Part shown: positions 11,581-22,339 of the stretch, one piece after another | How the letters are laid out: each line of letters starts with the position of its first letter | Numbering within the stretch: position 1 is the first letter of the stretch | Assembly: GCA_029962745.1 (NCBI GenBank) | Contig: CM057166.1 | Location: 1,633,994-1,697,993, forward strand | From: Echinometra lucunter | Taxonomy: Eukaryota > Echinodermata > Echinoidea > Camarodonta > Echinometridae | DNA length: 64,000 nt | Direction: 5' to 3' | Position numbers and translations under genes: made by a program | Notes under the pieces: model-generated | Database searches by the model: none | Seen by the model: only the letters and a program-made list of their open reading frames with translations | What the model was told of the DNA's origin: nothing

Positions 11581-11582
11581 TA

Positions 11583-11830
11583 TACAGGGGCGGTGCCAGG
11601 TTATTTCTTTCGATAGGGGAGCAAGATGACCCGTAGGTGAGTTTATTTACTAGGTTGAAAGGAAAAACAAATAGGGTTATTATATACTTACATGATCCAA
11701 CCATCTCTTTTCCCTTACTGTTCTTTCTTCTTTCTACTCTTTTTTCTACTTGTTCTCCTCTCTTTTTTAACTTGAAAAATCATAGGGGGGGGGGGGGGGG
11801 GCGGGCAGTCCCCATTGACCCCCCCGTAGC
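11583..11830 (+). repeat. Poly-G dispersed repeat with GGGGCGGTGCCAGG end
   Basis: The start matches the inverted copy at 1640-1758, followed by pyrimidine-rich DNA, an 18-G tract near 11787 and a CCCCCCGTAGCGTCGCTCC end. A G-rich entry and C-rich exit flanking a T/C-rich middle is the layout seen in the 2072 and 15222 repeats. Confidence 0.6.
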
Positions 11831-11956
11831 GTCGCTCCAGGCAGAAAAGGGGATTGTTATTGTCATGAATCGATCCCCCAGAAATTATCATCCCGTTTTA
11901 TGCTCGAAATGTTGAAAAGGAATTTTGCGAGATTCTAAAGTATAAGAGCTGCATAT

Positions 11957-12750
11957 CTATAGACCAATTTCACCTCCGGTTTATGTATTTGGCCCTCTAT
12001 CGGCGACGCCATTGCTGCGGTGGGCAAGCGCGCTGACCGCGATTGGCTCTGTGTACAAAATGAATGTAAGATATGAGATATGCCCCGATATTGTTCCATT
12101 TACTTTATTCTAGATCAATAAAATAAAGCATGGATACATGGGTAGATGAGGTAAGACAATGGTCATATCTGACGGATGAAGGTACGATGTATTTTTGTAC
12201 TTTCGAATGGTTTTTCAACTTAGTTTTGTCAGTAAAAGTTCGATTGCAGCATAGAAGCCGTAGTTTAGGAGCCCTAAATCTTATCCTGTTTACAAAGTCA
12301 TGTTTTCACTCATTAAATTTTACGCCCAAGTACATAATGATAATGTTTCTTGACTTCAAAGTCCTTTCTGTTGATGTTTTTACCCACTGGCGACGAATTC
12401 CTTCACATTGCTTACGGAAACCTGTGTAGGGAGTACGGCTTCTCACACAAACAGGCTTCATGAGTCAAAAGCGAGTGAATTTCGCACTCAGTTAGTTTCC
12501 AATTTTTAAACTTTCTCTAATTCTTGTGGTATTTGAGCACCGCACAGCTGCGACCTGAACTTCCCTGATAATTTCTCATTGCAAATATTAAAATAAATCT
12601 GCATATACTGGTCAAAATAGACAAAAAATCGAACGAATGTACATAACGCGCTATTGACTTGTGTACTATAAAAGTTGGAGCGCCCACCGCAGTATGTCGA
12701 ACTTTGTCGAACAGTCTGCTGCCCTCTTGCGTTGTGAAATTGGTCTATAG
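11957..12750. mobile_element. 794-bp element bounded by exact 17-bp terminal inverted repeats
   Basis: CTATAGACCAATTTCAC at 11957-11973 is exactly reverse-complemented at 12734-12750. CGCCCACCGCAGTATGTCGA near the right end also pairs loosely with TTGCTGCGGTGGGC near the left. A 99-codon frame inside (12130-12429) has no transposase signature. Probably a non-autonomous DNA transposon. It ends 4 bp before the TU-like element's target duplication. Confidence 0.65.
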
Positions 12751-12754
12751 ACAT

Positions 12755-12763
12755 GAATTATTC
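12755..12763 (+). repeat. Target-site duplication, left copy (GAATTATTC)
   Basis: Direct 9-bp match to 14439-14447, immediately outside the two ends of the TU-like foldback element. Confidence 0.7.
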
Positions 12764-14438
12764 CGTATCAGGACAACTCCCCCGGAGGACAACTCCCCCG
12801 GGGACGGCTCCCACCTGACAACTCCCCCGGAGGACAACTACCCCGGAGGACAGCTCCCCCGCAGGACAACTCCCCCGGAGGACGGGTCCCCCGGAGGACA
12901 TCTCCCCCGGAGGACAACTCCCCCGGAGGACAACTCCCCCGAGGACAACTCCCCCCAAGGACAACTCCCCCTAAGGACAACTCCCCCAAGGACAACTCCC
13001 CCGGAGGACAACTCCCCCGAGGACAACTCCCCCGGAGCACAACTCCCCGGGGGATGTCTCCCATCACCCAACTCCCCCGGAGGACACCCCCCCCCTTTAT
13101 GGACAAAATTACGCATGAAATTTTGTTTTTGTGACAACGCCTTGCTCGTGAGGAACTGTAAAATAAATCTTTCCTTTTCATAAATCAAACTTAAGTAATT
13201 AATCCAGTATTTTTTGTTTTTATTATTATATTTTATTATTGTTTTCAAAAATGAAATTAACATGCATTCAATGTAAAATTCCGTTAAGGTTTTCTTTTCA
13301 TTTATAGTCAGTGAGTTTAACAAAGGGGCGGATACCGGATCTCGGGGGGGGGGGGAGGGAGGGGTCGATCGCTTCCCTAAAAAGTAAGATTTTTATATGA
13401 TATCTTGCCTGAAAATTGTGCATTTAGATTTTTAAAAAAAGGAACGGGACCCAATCACGGCTGCTGATCGAGCAAAGTGACTTCTATTCTTAAGCTTGCT
13501 TGTGGGCCATCTCCCTCTTTTCCTGAAGACTACGACTAGATACACCATTCTCTACTTTTGTAGCTTCCACTTAGTTTCCTCACTTTCCTTTCTTCATTTT
13601 ATTCCTTTCTTTTCTCTCTTCTCATGAGCAGATTTGGTTCCGATGTCCCGAGTGTGCCGCTGAAGCTGTCAAACCCAACACCCTTGGGCGGAAAAGCGTA
13701 CCAATTACTAGAGTTTTTATTTTCTTGAATATGTACTTTGGCGCAAAAATGGGAGCAAAAGAGTGGATATTTTTCAAAAAAGTTAGCAATTAGAGCGACA
13801 AATTACCTAATACCTTATTAAACGAATAGCAACCCTCTACCCCTCGCCCATCCCCGTTTCTCATCCCCGAGGAGCTGTTCTCCTCCGGGAAAGTTGTAAT
13901 AAAAACAAAAAATACTGGATTAATTACTTAAGTTTGATTTATAAAAAGGAAAGATTTATTTTTCAGTTCCTCACGAGCAAGGCGTTGTCACAAAAAAAAA
14001 ATTTCATGCGTAATTTTGTCCATAAAGGGGGAGGGGTGTCCTCCGGGGGAGTTGGGTGATGGGAGTCATCCCCCGGGGAGTTGTGCTCCGGGGAGTTGTC
14101 CTCAGGGGAGTTGTCCTCCGGGGGAGTCGTCCTCGGGGGGAGTCGTCCTCCGGGGGAGTCGTCCTCGGGGGGAGTCATCCTCCGGGGGAGTTGTCCGCGG
14201 GGGAGTTGTCCTCCGGGGGAGTTGTCCTCCGGGGGAGTTGTCCACCGGGGGAGTTGTACTTCGGGGGAGTAGTCCTCCAGGGGAATTGTCTTCGGGGGAG
14301 TAGTCCTCCAGGGGAGTTGTCCTCCGGGGGACCCGTCCTGCGGGGGAGTCGTCCTCCGGGGGAGTTGTCCTCCGGGGGAGTTGTCAGGTGGGAGTTGTCC
14401 CCGGGGGAGTTGTCCTCCGGGGGAGTAGTCCTAGAACC
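12764..14438. mobile_element. TU-like foldback element with minisatellite arms
   Basis: Two long inverted arms flank a roughly 670-bp centre. Each arm has an outer domain of tandem 15-16-bp units (GGACAACTCCCCCGGA; left about 12770-13085, inverted right about 14040-14432). Its inner domain is a unique stretch of about 140 bp (13086-13223 against 13898-14040) that is almost perfectly complementary, for example AAGGCGTTGTCAC against GTGACAACGCC. A 9-bp direct repeat flanks the whole. This organisation (long inverted repeats, outer tandem 15-mers, inner unique domain, short target duplication) matches what I recall of the TU elements of Strongylocentrotus. No transposase is seen in the centre, so it is non-autonomous. 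The Pro/Glu/Asp-rich open frames in the arms come from the minisatellite. Confidence 0.85.
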
Positions 14439-14447
14439 GAATTATTC
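14439..14447 (+). repeat. Target-site duplication, right copy (GAATTATTC)
   Basis: Partner of 12755-12763. Confidence 0.7.
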
Positions 14448-14649
14448 GATTCGGTGACTAATTTACAACTGTCAACACGAGAATACGCTTGAACGCGACA
14501 ATAATCAGGGAGTTGGTCCTTGATCATATAGGCCATTATAATTGAAACTGTTTATTGCATGAGGCAATGTATGTTCCCCGCACAGCGTGGTCGCCTAATG
14601 ACGCTTTTTGGTTGTCATGGTGACTCGATTTTTCAGTCTGTATGAGTCT

Positions 14650-14790
14650 TTGCATGGGGTAATGCTCAGTGGCGTAATGAGCCAAAATATTTGGGGGGGG
14701 GGGGGGGGGCTCAATCTTTGCGAGGAGCGAAGCGACCAACCCTGAGGAAGTGTAGCGACCGAGCCGGGGTACCCCCTCCCCTCACGATAC
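14650..14790 (+). repeat. Dispersed repeat with GGCGTAATGAGCCAAAATAT and poly-G
   Basis: The core (GGCGTAATGAGCCAAAATATTTGGG, then an 18-G tract) recurs inverted near 61430-61455 as CCCAAAAATATTTGGCTCAT. It is followed by GCGAGGAGCGAAGCGACC, related to the CGAGCG words of the 16-kb family. Confidence 0.7.
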
Positions 14791-14799
14791 GGAGCTTTT

Positions 14800-15200
14800 T
14801 CATTTTTTCGACTTAAAATGTGCAATCTGCAAAACCTGAAAAGGAAATTCCAACTTCAGTTCAATTTTTTTATTTTTTCTCATTTCCAACAAAAGATGTA
14901 AATAGGCTTATCATGAAAAAATAAACATTTGAAGTAGAATACATGAAATATGAAACATCAAATTTGATGACATGTACTATTATGGATAAGCGTGTCATGA
15001 ATCTACCGACCGGAAAAGGATTTTTTTTTTCTTTTCATGAACTTGGAATTGATTATGAAAACATGCAGCCCAAATAATCTTCGTAAGTTTCAAACAAAGC
15101 GTTACACAAAATACTTTATTGCTTATGATAATAATACAGACAAAGACACTATGAAATAAAAGGGACGAGCATGGAGAGGGTGTGATGCGGTGGGGTACCA
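14800..15200. other. No gene recognised
   Basis: AT-rich sequence with no feature I can support. Confidence 0.35.
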
Positions 15201-15221
15201 GGGTTTCACTCCCATAGTGGC

Positions 15222-15520
15222 GTAGCTAGGATTTCATTTTAGTGGGGCGGTAGTGAGCACGCGAAGCGTGTGAATCACTTACTGAGCGCGCGAAGCGCGC
15301 TCCCTAGGGGGGAGGGTGCAGGGAGGGGGGAGTTTCGCGCGGAAGCTCCGACGTTTCTTTGAATTGTTTCATGTCTGCTCCCGCTCTTCTTAGGTTCTCT
15401 TACCCTTTTTTTCTTTTCTCGCTCCCGCTGTTTTTCCTTCTACTTTTTTCTTTCTTTTCTGTTGGCGTTTAGGAGGGGTGACCGCTCCCATCGCCCCCCC
15501 CCTTAGCTACGCAAGTGCAC
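15222..15520 (+). mobile_element. GTGGCGTAGCTAGG repeat, copy 2, with inverted ends
   Basis: Same family as 2072-2300, but more complete. The left end AGTGGCGTAGCTAGG is loosely inverted at the right end (CTTAGCTACGCAAGTGCAC). Two small hairpins lie inside: CACGCGAAGCGTG and GAGCGCGCGAAGCGCGCTC. Non-coding. Confidence 0.75.
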
Positions 15521-15524
15521 TCCC

Positions 15525-15870
15525 ATGGTAAAGGAGTTTTTGCAGTACTGATGGTTTGCAACTCTGTAAAAGAACACTATTTGGGACTACAAACTTAAAC
15601 CCCGTGTCTAGTTTTGGTAAGTCTAAGAATATTCATTATCAAAGTTTGAATCCATTGTTAGATAAACACATAAAACCAAGTGTTATATCATAAAACACAT
15701 TAATATTGATATTATGCGTGTTTTCTGCCTTGCTATGCATGCTATTTGGGAAATTGTGAATGCGTTACTTAACAGTAGAAAGGGAGTCTAGGGAGAGATT
15801 AGTAATGAAATTCGCGTGATATCACTTATAAAAAAATTGAAACTAAACCATGGTTGAAATTTATTTTATT
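15525..15870. other. No gene recognised
   Basis: Unique-looking AT-rich spacer with no feature I can support. Confidence 0.35.
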
Positions 15871-16560
15871 TTATTTTATTTTTTTTTTTTTTGGGGGGGG
15901 GGTTGACGCCCCCGAAGCCCCCCCTCCAGTACGCCAGTGGTAATGCTAGTATGGTTTGGGGTTTCCCCGAACCACTGGAAAATTGAACTGTAACCTTCAC
16001 CAGCGTAAATCCACTTTTAGGAGTGTGGGGGGGGGGGAATGATCGACTTTTTTGCCGACTTTTTTCTGTAGAACTCACACTTAAGTATAAACACACGCCT
16101 TCACCCACCTGCACAGACCCCCCTTACACACATTTTAATTTTTATCTTGCGAGCGAGCCAAAAATTACCACTTTTCTGGTTTTCAATCGCATTTTCAAAT
16201 AGAAATTCTAAAATATGATGAGCGAGCGAAGTGAGCGAGCCAAAAATAACCACTTTTCTGGTTTTCAATCGCATTTTCAAATGAAATTTCGAAAATATGA
16301 CGAGTGAGCGAAGCGAGCGAGCCAAAAATAACCGCTTTTCTGGTTTTCACTCGCATTTTCAAATAGAAATTCTAAAATATGATGGTTGTTTACGACAGAT
16401 TATTAAAAATCATATTTAAAGATTAATTCAAATATCATTTCTTCCTTAAAAAGTGGGGGGATATTTGTACACGTCATCCCCCTCTCCAAAAAGTGTGTGT
16501 GTGGGGGGGGGGGATATATCCCCCCATTCCCCCGGGATTTACGCCAATGGTAACCTTTCT
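15871..16560 (+). repeat. CGAGCG-rich dispersed repeat, copy A
   Basis: Shared with 24490-24975 in the same orientation and order. Words in order are AAATCCACTTT(T/G)AGGAGTG, a G tract, ATGATCGACTTTTTTGCCGA, ACACTTAAGTATAAACACAC, CAGACCCCCCTTACACACAT and TTTTATCTTGCGAGCGAG. Then come two to three tandem units of about 85 bp holding CACTTTTCTGGTTTTCAATC and GCATTTTCAAATAGAAATTC, followed by AAAAAGTG..GGGGATATTTGTACAC and CCCCCGGGATTTA. A poly-T/poly-G block (15871-15930) precedes it. Non-coding. Confidence 0.85.
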
Positions 16561-16766
16561 GTATTTTTTGTCGCTTTCTGGGCCAGGGACACATGAGATG
16601 AAAGGAAGGTCCCTATCCCCATTCCAGGTGGACGCAGTTGAAAGATAAATCATAGAATTTGTGTTAGGCTATTATGTTGACTTCTGAAAAGGAAGTTGAT
16701 GACCACCTTTCATGTATAAATTTTGTTAGTGTAATACAAGTGAAAGCATGTAAGGTATAGAGGGCG

Positions 16767-17213
16767 TTAATGATACCTGATTTATATGTATATGGTTACT
16801 TCGCTGCCACATATAAACTCTATTTTGTCACATCGCTGGTCCATTGTTGCTGCCCCCAAGCCACTCTGTTTTCTAATAACAAATATCATTTCTTCTTTAA
16901 AAAGTGGGGGGATATTTGTACACGCCACCCCCCTCTCCAAAAAGTGGGGGGGGGGGGATATAGCCCCCCATTCCCCCGGGATTTACGTCAATGGTAACCT
17001 TTCTGTAATTTTTTTTTTTTTGCGAGCGAGCAAAAAATAACAAATTTCTTGTTATGAGAGAAGAGTTTAGTTATCATATAGGTATAAATGATACCTGATT
17101 TATATGTATATGGTTACTTCGCTGCCACATACAAACTCTATTTTGTCACATCGCTGGTCCATTGTTGCTCCCCCCCCCCCCCCCAAGCCACTCTGTTTTT
17201 TAATATTACGAGC
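16767..17213 (+). repeat. Direct repeats of a GATACCTGATTTATATGTAT unit
   Basis: Two copies (16767-16880 and 17087-17205) share TATGGTTACTTCGCTGCCAC, ACTCTATTTTGTCACATCGC and TGGTCCATTGTTGCT, then a C tract and AAGCCACTCTGTTTT. Between them lies another copy of the AAAAAGTGGGGGGATATTTG to CCCCCGGGATTTACG tail of the CGAGCG family. Confidence 0.9.
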
Positions 17214-18075
17214 GAGCGAAGCGAGCGAGGAAGCACACACTGTTTTTTCATGATAGATGTAGTAAACCCTTCGGAAAATTACGCTGTGACCCAATGAAAC
17301 ATCTAAATTATCTATTCGGTCTCATCTCACCGAATTCGTTTGCTTTTCAAAACCATTAATATGAAACGAGCGAGCGCAGCGAGAGAAGAAAAATATACCC
17401 TTTGCCATACGATAGAAGTGTTATTTCGTCATCATAAAAATGTGATAAACATGTGATATGCGCTATGCAAGAACGGAATATTATTATTATCATTATCATC
17501 AGAATACACTATAAACCTGTCATGCCTGTATGATATCTAAATAATACATCCGATCACCTGTGTGCCGAATATGACACTGTTTTAGCTACCTCGCTTGCAG
17601 TCCGAATCCATTCTGTTTCTATTATAGCGAGCAAAGTCAACGACCGATCCCGGCAAAATTATATGGATTCATCCCAAAATCTTTGTCAACCACCTTGCTG
17701 CCCAAATATAATGATACTTTGGAATCTCGCTGCTATAATAAGCTACTTGCTGCCCGAAATCATCTTGTATCTAGCTTTTACCAGCGAGAGTACAGTGGAG
17801 TAGCGAGCGAGTTAACGAAAAATATGTTTTTGTTTTGCGTTTTTTTTATCCAGGCCGTTATCTCCTGAAATTTTGTCTATTCTTAGGTCAACTGGCCACT
17901 CGATTTCTAGGAGTGATATCTTGTTTGGTTATATTACTTCCCATGAGTAGAGGAATAGTATAACATTAGATAGAAACACAAGATGCAAACCGATTTCCTT
18001 TCATAAGTATAGTAATTATCATCGGCATTGGTTAAGATACAATAAATGCGAGCGAGCTAAGCGAGCGAGCGCTTC
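17208..18075 (+). repeat. Degenerate CGAGCG repeat field
   Basis: The words GCGAGCGAAGCGAGCGAG (17213), ACGAGCGAGCGCAGCGAG (17366), AGCGAGCGAG (17803) and GCGAGCGAGCTAAGCGAGCG (18048) recur at irregular spacing. Between them are AT-rich segments including TCGCTGC/TTGCTGCCC words that echo the 16767 unit. No coding frame. Confidence 0.6.
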
Positions 18076-18169
18076 CCAGTGTCCCATTTTCTTTCTTTTT
18101 TTCTTGTTTTACGCTTTCATTTAACTTCCTTCCTTCCTTTTCCTTTCTATTCTCTCTTTCTTTTTCTTT

Positions 18170-18300
18170 CTTTTTTTTGGTTGGGAAATTATTGGGGGGG
18201 GGGGGGGGGGGGGGAAATGATATCTTTGCCCCCCGAAATATTCTTTGGGGGGGGGGGCAACTCCCCCCCCCCCCCCCCAGGATCGACGCCTCTGATAACT
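18170..18300 (+). repeat. Poly-G / poly-C dispersed repeat
   Basis: T/C-rich run, then G22 (about 18195), a second G12 and a C16 run before CAGGATCGACGCCTCTG. The layout resembles the other G-tract repeats. Confidence 0.7.
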
Positions 18301-18304
18301 ATAT

Positions 18305-18765
18305 AGAGTAAAACATGTTCAGTTTCATTCCATGCATTATGAAAAAGGCACTGGCAGGCAAACAAAATAATCTTTGTAGCATTTCCAGATCATCATTATT
18401 TCAGTATTGATTCATTTCATTTTAAATAATATATCATAATTTAAATTTTAAGAATGGCAATAACAAAAGGGAAAGTGCTTAATTTGCGTACTAGTGAAAA
18501 TGACAATGAAATACATGTATATATTGACTTTAACAAAATTTCCTCTCATTTCTACAGACTGAAGATTTTATATCAAATTGCCTCTTGATAGGCATATAAA
18601 AGGGACCCTGTGAAATGAAAGAAGACAAGTTCTCACGGGCGACAAGTTGCTCGTTGTTTACATTGATAAAAACGAATATGAATAGAGGGGCACTCCACTT
18701 CATTGAAAACATATTTCTACAAAAAAAGGTCATATTGATTTCCAAATAATTCAAGGCATGATTGA
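18305..18765. other. No gene recognised
   Basis: No feature supported; the minus-strand frame at 18530-18754 has no known domain. Confidence 0.35.
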
Positions 18766-18774
18766 ATAAATATC

Positions 18775-18980
18775 AGGAAAGGAGGGATGAAGGGAGAGGT
18801 AGGGAGATGAGATAAAGGGAAAGAGAGAGGGTCGGAGGAGAAAGGGATAGAGGGAGGGAGCGAGAGAGAAAGAAAGGGAAGAGGAAGGAAGAAGAGAGGC
18901 AAAACGAGGAAAAAGAAACGGGAGTCAGAAGAGGAAAGAAGGGGAAAGGAGAAAGGCAGAGAGGGGGGAAAGAACAATAA
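18775..18980 (+). repeat. Purine-rich low-complexity tract
   Basis: About 200 bp of GGGA/GAAAG words with few pyrimidines, without clear periodicity. Confidence 0.8.
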
Positions 18981-18984
18981 AAAA

Positions 18985-19450
18985 AGAAAAGAAAAATGGA
19001 GAATAACGAGGTAGAGGAAGGATATCGAGCTTAGTATGGGTTAATATTCAGTCACCGTGATCATAACTATAGATTAAATGAGTATCATACAAAATAGTAC
19101 GAATGCAGGAATGTTGTACACAAGTAATTCCAAAATCAATATTCTCATTACTAAGTTAGAATACCAACTGCTCTAAATATAGTTGTATTCATGCTTGTGA
19201 TAATAGCAAATAAGACTCGCAGTAGTTGGGCAGCAGTCAAACAGGCAAAATGAATATCAGCGTGTCATATACTCCCACTGTCATTATTGAAATAACCAGT
19301 GATTTTGTGATGAAAGAAATGATTGCCAATCAACTCAACTAATCAGATAAACGTTTTGTCCAAAAAATGTGGCTCACACAAATCAAACTTGACAGTGCTT
19401 AAAGGAAATAATTACAGTGTACATGAAAAAAGTACACATGTATACTGGTA
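18985..19450. other. No gene recognised
   Basis: Ordinary AT-rich sequence, nothing supported. Confidence 0.35.
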
Positions 19451-19458
19451 TATGCATA

Positions 19459-19461
19459 TCC

Positions 19462-19492
<31 letters not shown>
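19459..19492 (+). repeat. (TA)n microsatellite
   Basis: About 17 TA units followed by CACATATACACA. Confidence 0.9.
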
Positions 19493-19500
<8 letters not shown>

Positions 19501-19619
19501 GGGTAAACAATAAGCGAGGTAATACAATACAAACAATTATCTGGTATTTCACCCCCCAAAATGCAATATGATACAAAAGGAAAATACAAAATGGTATGAT
19601 TTTGATATATGGTCCCCCT

Positions 19620-19728
19620 TAGTTCAGATTCTGAACGATTTTATTAGAAGAGCAATCTCCCCAAGCGCGATATCCCCCAACCGCTGCCAGGCCGAGAGAT
19701 GGCGTGATCCCGAAATGTACGGGCGAGG

Positions 19729-19760
<32 letters not shown>

Positions 19761-19848
19761 ATTTTTTATTTTTTTTTTTTTTGGGGGGGGGGGATATCGC
19801 GCTTGGGGAGATTGCTCTTATAATAAAATCGTTCAGAATCTGAACTAC
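19620..19848. mobile_element. MITE with 58-bp TIRs (TAGTTCAGATTCTGAACG)
   Basis: The left arm (19620-19677) and right arm (19790-19848) are reverse complements with at most a few mismatches: TAGTTCAGATTCTGAACG.. TTAGAAGAGCAATCTCCCC, and the inverse. The ends are themselves palindromic (TTCAGATTCTGAA). The centre holds AACCGCTGCCAGGCCGAGAG, a T-rich run and a G tract. A partial copy lies at 9975-10092. Confidence 0.93.
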
Positions 19849-19923
19849 ATGCCTAGTAGAAAGCAGAGAAAACAGCATTACGGCAAACCATCATGATGGA
19901 AAGACAAAATAATTCATCTTAAT

Positions 19924-20213
19924 TATGGTGGCCCTGAAGTACGCTCGACAACAGGTCATGTGCGACGTGAATTTCGCATCCACGGTCCTGAATTTCGCAT
20001 CGCGGGTCGTGAACTTCGCATCCCTAGGTCACGAATTTCGCGCCACGGGTCGTGAATTTCACGACTGGGATGCAAAGTTCGCGCCACGGGACCTGAATTT
20101 CGCATCGCCGGTCGTGAATTTCACGACCCGCGATGCGAAATTCACGACCCTTTGCGCGAAATTCATTCACGTCGCACATGACCTGTTGTCGAGCGTACTT
20201 CAGGGCCACCATA
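19924..20213. mobile_element. Foldback element with nested palindromic 21-22-bp tandem units
   Basis: The outer 50 bp are perfectly inverted (ATGGTGGCCCTGAAGTACGC.. at the left, ..GCGTACTTCAGGGCCACCAT at the right). Between them lie about nine imperfect 21-22-bp units built on GAATTTCGCATCGCGGGTCG. Some are reversed, so units pair with one another (GTGAATTTCACGAC is close to palindromic). CTTAATT occurs just outside both ends, a possible 7-bp target duplication. No coding content beyond chance frames. Confidence 0.9.
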
Positions 20214-20229
20214 CTTAATTCATCAAAAA

Positions 20230-20840
20230 TTGTCCATCGTGACTTCATTAACCACGGTACTACTTAGAACCATCTGTCATGATCTTCTTCACAAGAATAT
20301 ACATGAAAGAGCTTACTTTTGCAAGTAGAGGGTGGGGGTTTCTTGAAAGTAAAGATATGTAAATTTTCCTTTTCTTGTGACCCCATGGACGCCATGGAAG
20401 AACAGTCGTATTTTGTTAATACGACTGAAATGGGCTATCCGCCGTTTATATCTATTACGCATATATTTGGATGTTATGCTGCTTTTAACGGAAATAAAAA
20501 CAAACATGTTTTTTTTTTTTTTTTTACTACTGACATTCACTATTGTTTTATTGTGTATCCATATCATTTGATACAGAATTAACGACCTTCTGGCACTTAT
20601 ATAGAGCAATAAGAGATAATCCATATCACAAAATAGACAATTTGTTTTATATGTTATTCGGTTCCAGCATATCACTAAACTATATTCAAAATATGAGTTT
20701 CAAATATCATTCCATTGCCAGAAAGGTATTAATAATAATATTATATTAAGTTTCAATTTTCAAGCGTCAGGTATCGGAATTAACCCACAGAATGCAAGGC
20801 AAATCTTTTTGGAGTGCTTTTCATAGATTCTAGCTTTACA
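20230..20840. other. No gene recognised
   Basis: AT-rich sequence with a poly-T run near 20511. Overlapping short frames on both strands lack domains. Confidence 0.35.
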
Positions 20841-20844
20841 CGAA

Positions 20845-21021
20845 TCATTTTGTGATGATTGGTGAACTTTAAATCGGACATGTTGTTGATGTGGTCCGGA
20901 CCTTTACAGCAAACGAAGTACTCGGAGCTACGAAACATTTTGTGATGATTGGTGAACTTTAAATCGGACATTTTGTTGATGTGGTCCGGACCTTTACAGC
21001 AAACGAAGTACTCGGAGCTAT
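20845..21021 (+). repeat. Tandem duplication, unit about 89 bp
   Basis: Two nearly identical copies of CATTTTGTGATGATTGGTGA..GTACTCGGAGCTA lie head to tail (20847-20932, 20936-21021), differing at one or two bases. The duplication is recent. Confidence 0.97.
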
Positions 21022-21024
21022 ATT

Positions 21025-21830
21025 GGGTATGCTACATTTCCTTGCAAGCTCATCACAACTAGCTTCCACTAAAAAAAAAAAGAAAGAAAGAAAAAAGAAG
21101 AAAAGAAAGAAGCTAATTCACGCAATAGCGCGTTTTAAAGTTCTCATATGATTTTCTCAACGGGGCTTCGTGGTCTATCAACAAAAATTGAAACCTCTGC
21201 GAACAAAATTTCCACGAAAGGGCCAGAATATTGATTAAAACAATCGAAATTATGGCAATATGTATAAATTCTGGCCTGTTTTTCTCCTAGTAATTCCCGG
21301 TCGCCCTATAATAAAATTGGGCAACCTCGAAAATTCTGCCTACGTTCTTAAAATTGAAACTCTACACACTGACAAGACAAAGATACCAGTTGTATATTTC
21401 ATTTAATCATCAGCATGATCAGTGAGATGAATATAATTCAACAGGACACCACATATTAGGAGTTATAAGGTTTTTATTTGCCAACCGGAGTCAACAATTA
21501 GTCAGGTGTGCGGATAGCTAGATCATCCTAATTAATCGAATGGAGGCAAACCAATATAGGTTATACAAAGGCTTCTTTATGTGATTCATTTTCATTTATA
21601 CTGAATGAAGGTCGGGCCACTTTTTATCAATGAGATATTGCACGGCTTTTGTCCAAGGTTGAGTCAAATGCAAGGCGTATTAAGCAAAACAACTTTTAAA
21701 ACATAGCAAAACCAAAAGACCCCCACCCCCAAAATGTTTTGTGTAGAATCGAGTATTCAATGGGCAATAAAGTAGGTAATTTAAATGCACGCTATATACA
21801 TCGTAACTACACAAGGTCGGACGGATAGCG
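21025..21830. other. No gene recognised
   Basis: A purine run at 21070-21112 and otherwise unremarkable sequence. Confidence 0.35.
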
Positions 21831-22030
21831 CATTAGAAATTGAATGGCAAAGAAAAAGGAAAAGAAACGAAAAGAAGAGAGAGAGAGAAAGAAAGAGAGA
21901 GAGCGATCCTCTCATGATTTCGCGAATATAACAATCTATACCTTTGTTTTGTCCATTGTACAACTTTGCAGCATAACCCTATTCCCGTATAGATTCCAGT
22001 TTTCGTTGTCACTATTATTTCAATTTTGTA

Positions 22031-22119
22031 CATTTTTATTCACGCTGGTAATTGTCTTAGGATGAAATCAATTAATGTTTACGCACATGAAGTGAAATTT
22101 CATGTGCTTTATCAATTGA

Positions 22120-22151
<32 letters not shown>

Positions 22152-22236
22152 TTTTTATTCACGCTGGTAATTGTCTTAGGATGAAATCAATTAATGTTTA
22201 CGCACATGAAGTGAAATTTGATGTGCTTTATTAATT

Positions 22237-22275
<39 letters not shown>
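22031..22275 (+). repeat. Tandem duplication, unit about 120 bp, each ending in (GA)n
   Basis: Two copies of TTTTTATTCACGCTGGTAAT..TTAATTGACA or TCAATTGACA, each followed by an (AG)n run (22120-22149 and 22239-22275). The copies differ at about three positions. Confidence 0.97.
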
Positions 22276-22276
<1 letters not shown>

Positions 22277-22339
22277 AGATGAAAGAGAAAACCATTATCA
22301 TATATATTATGTAACTGGGCACCTAAAATGATATGCCGC

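Noticed and set aside
12659..14457. Pro/Asp/Gly-rich frames (PPEDNSPGG-type repeats) that look like a structural protein
   Set aside because: They come from the 15-16-bp minisatellite in the foldback arms and appear on both strands; no start context or splice sites.
19924..20213. CRISPR-like repeat array
   Set aside because: Repeats are contiguous with no unique spacers, include inverted units, and the context is animal DNA.
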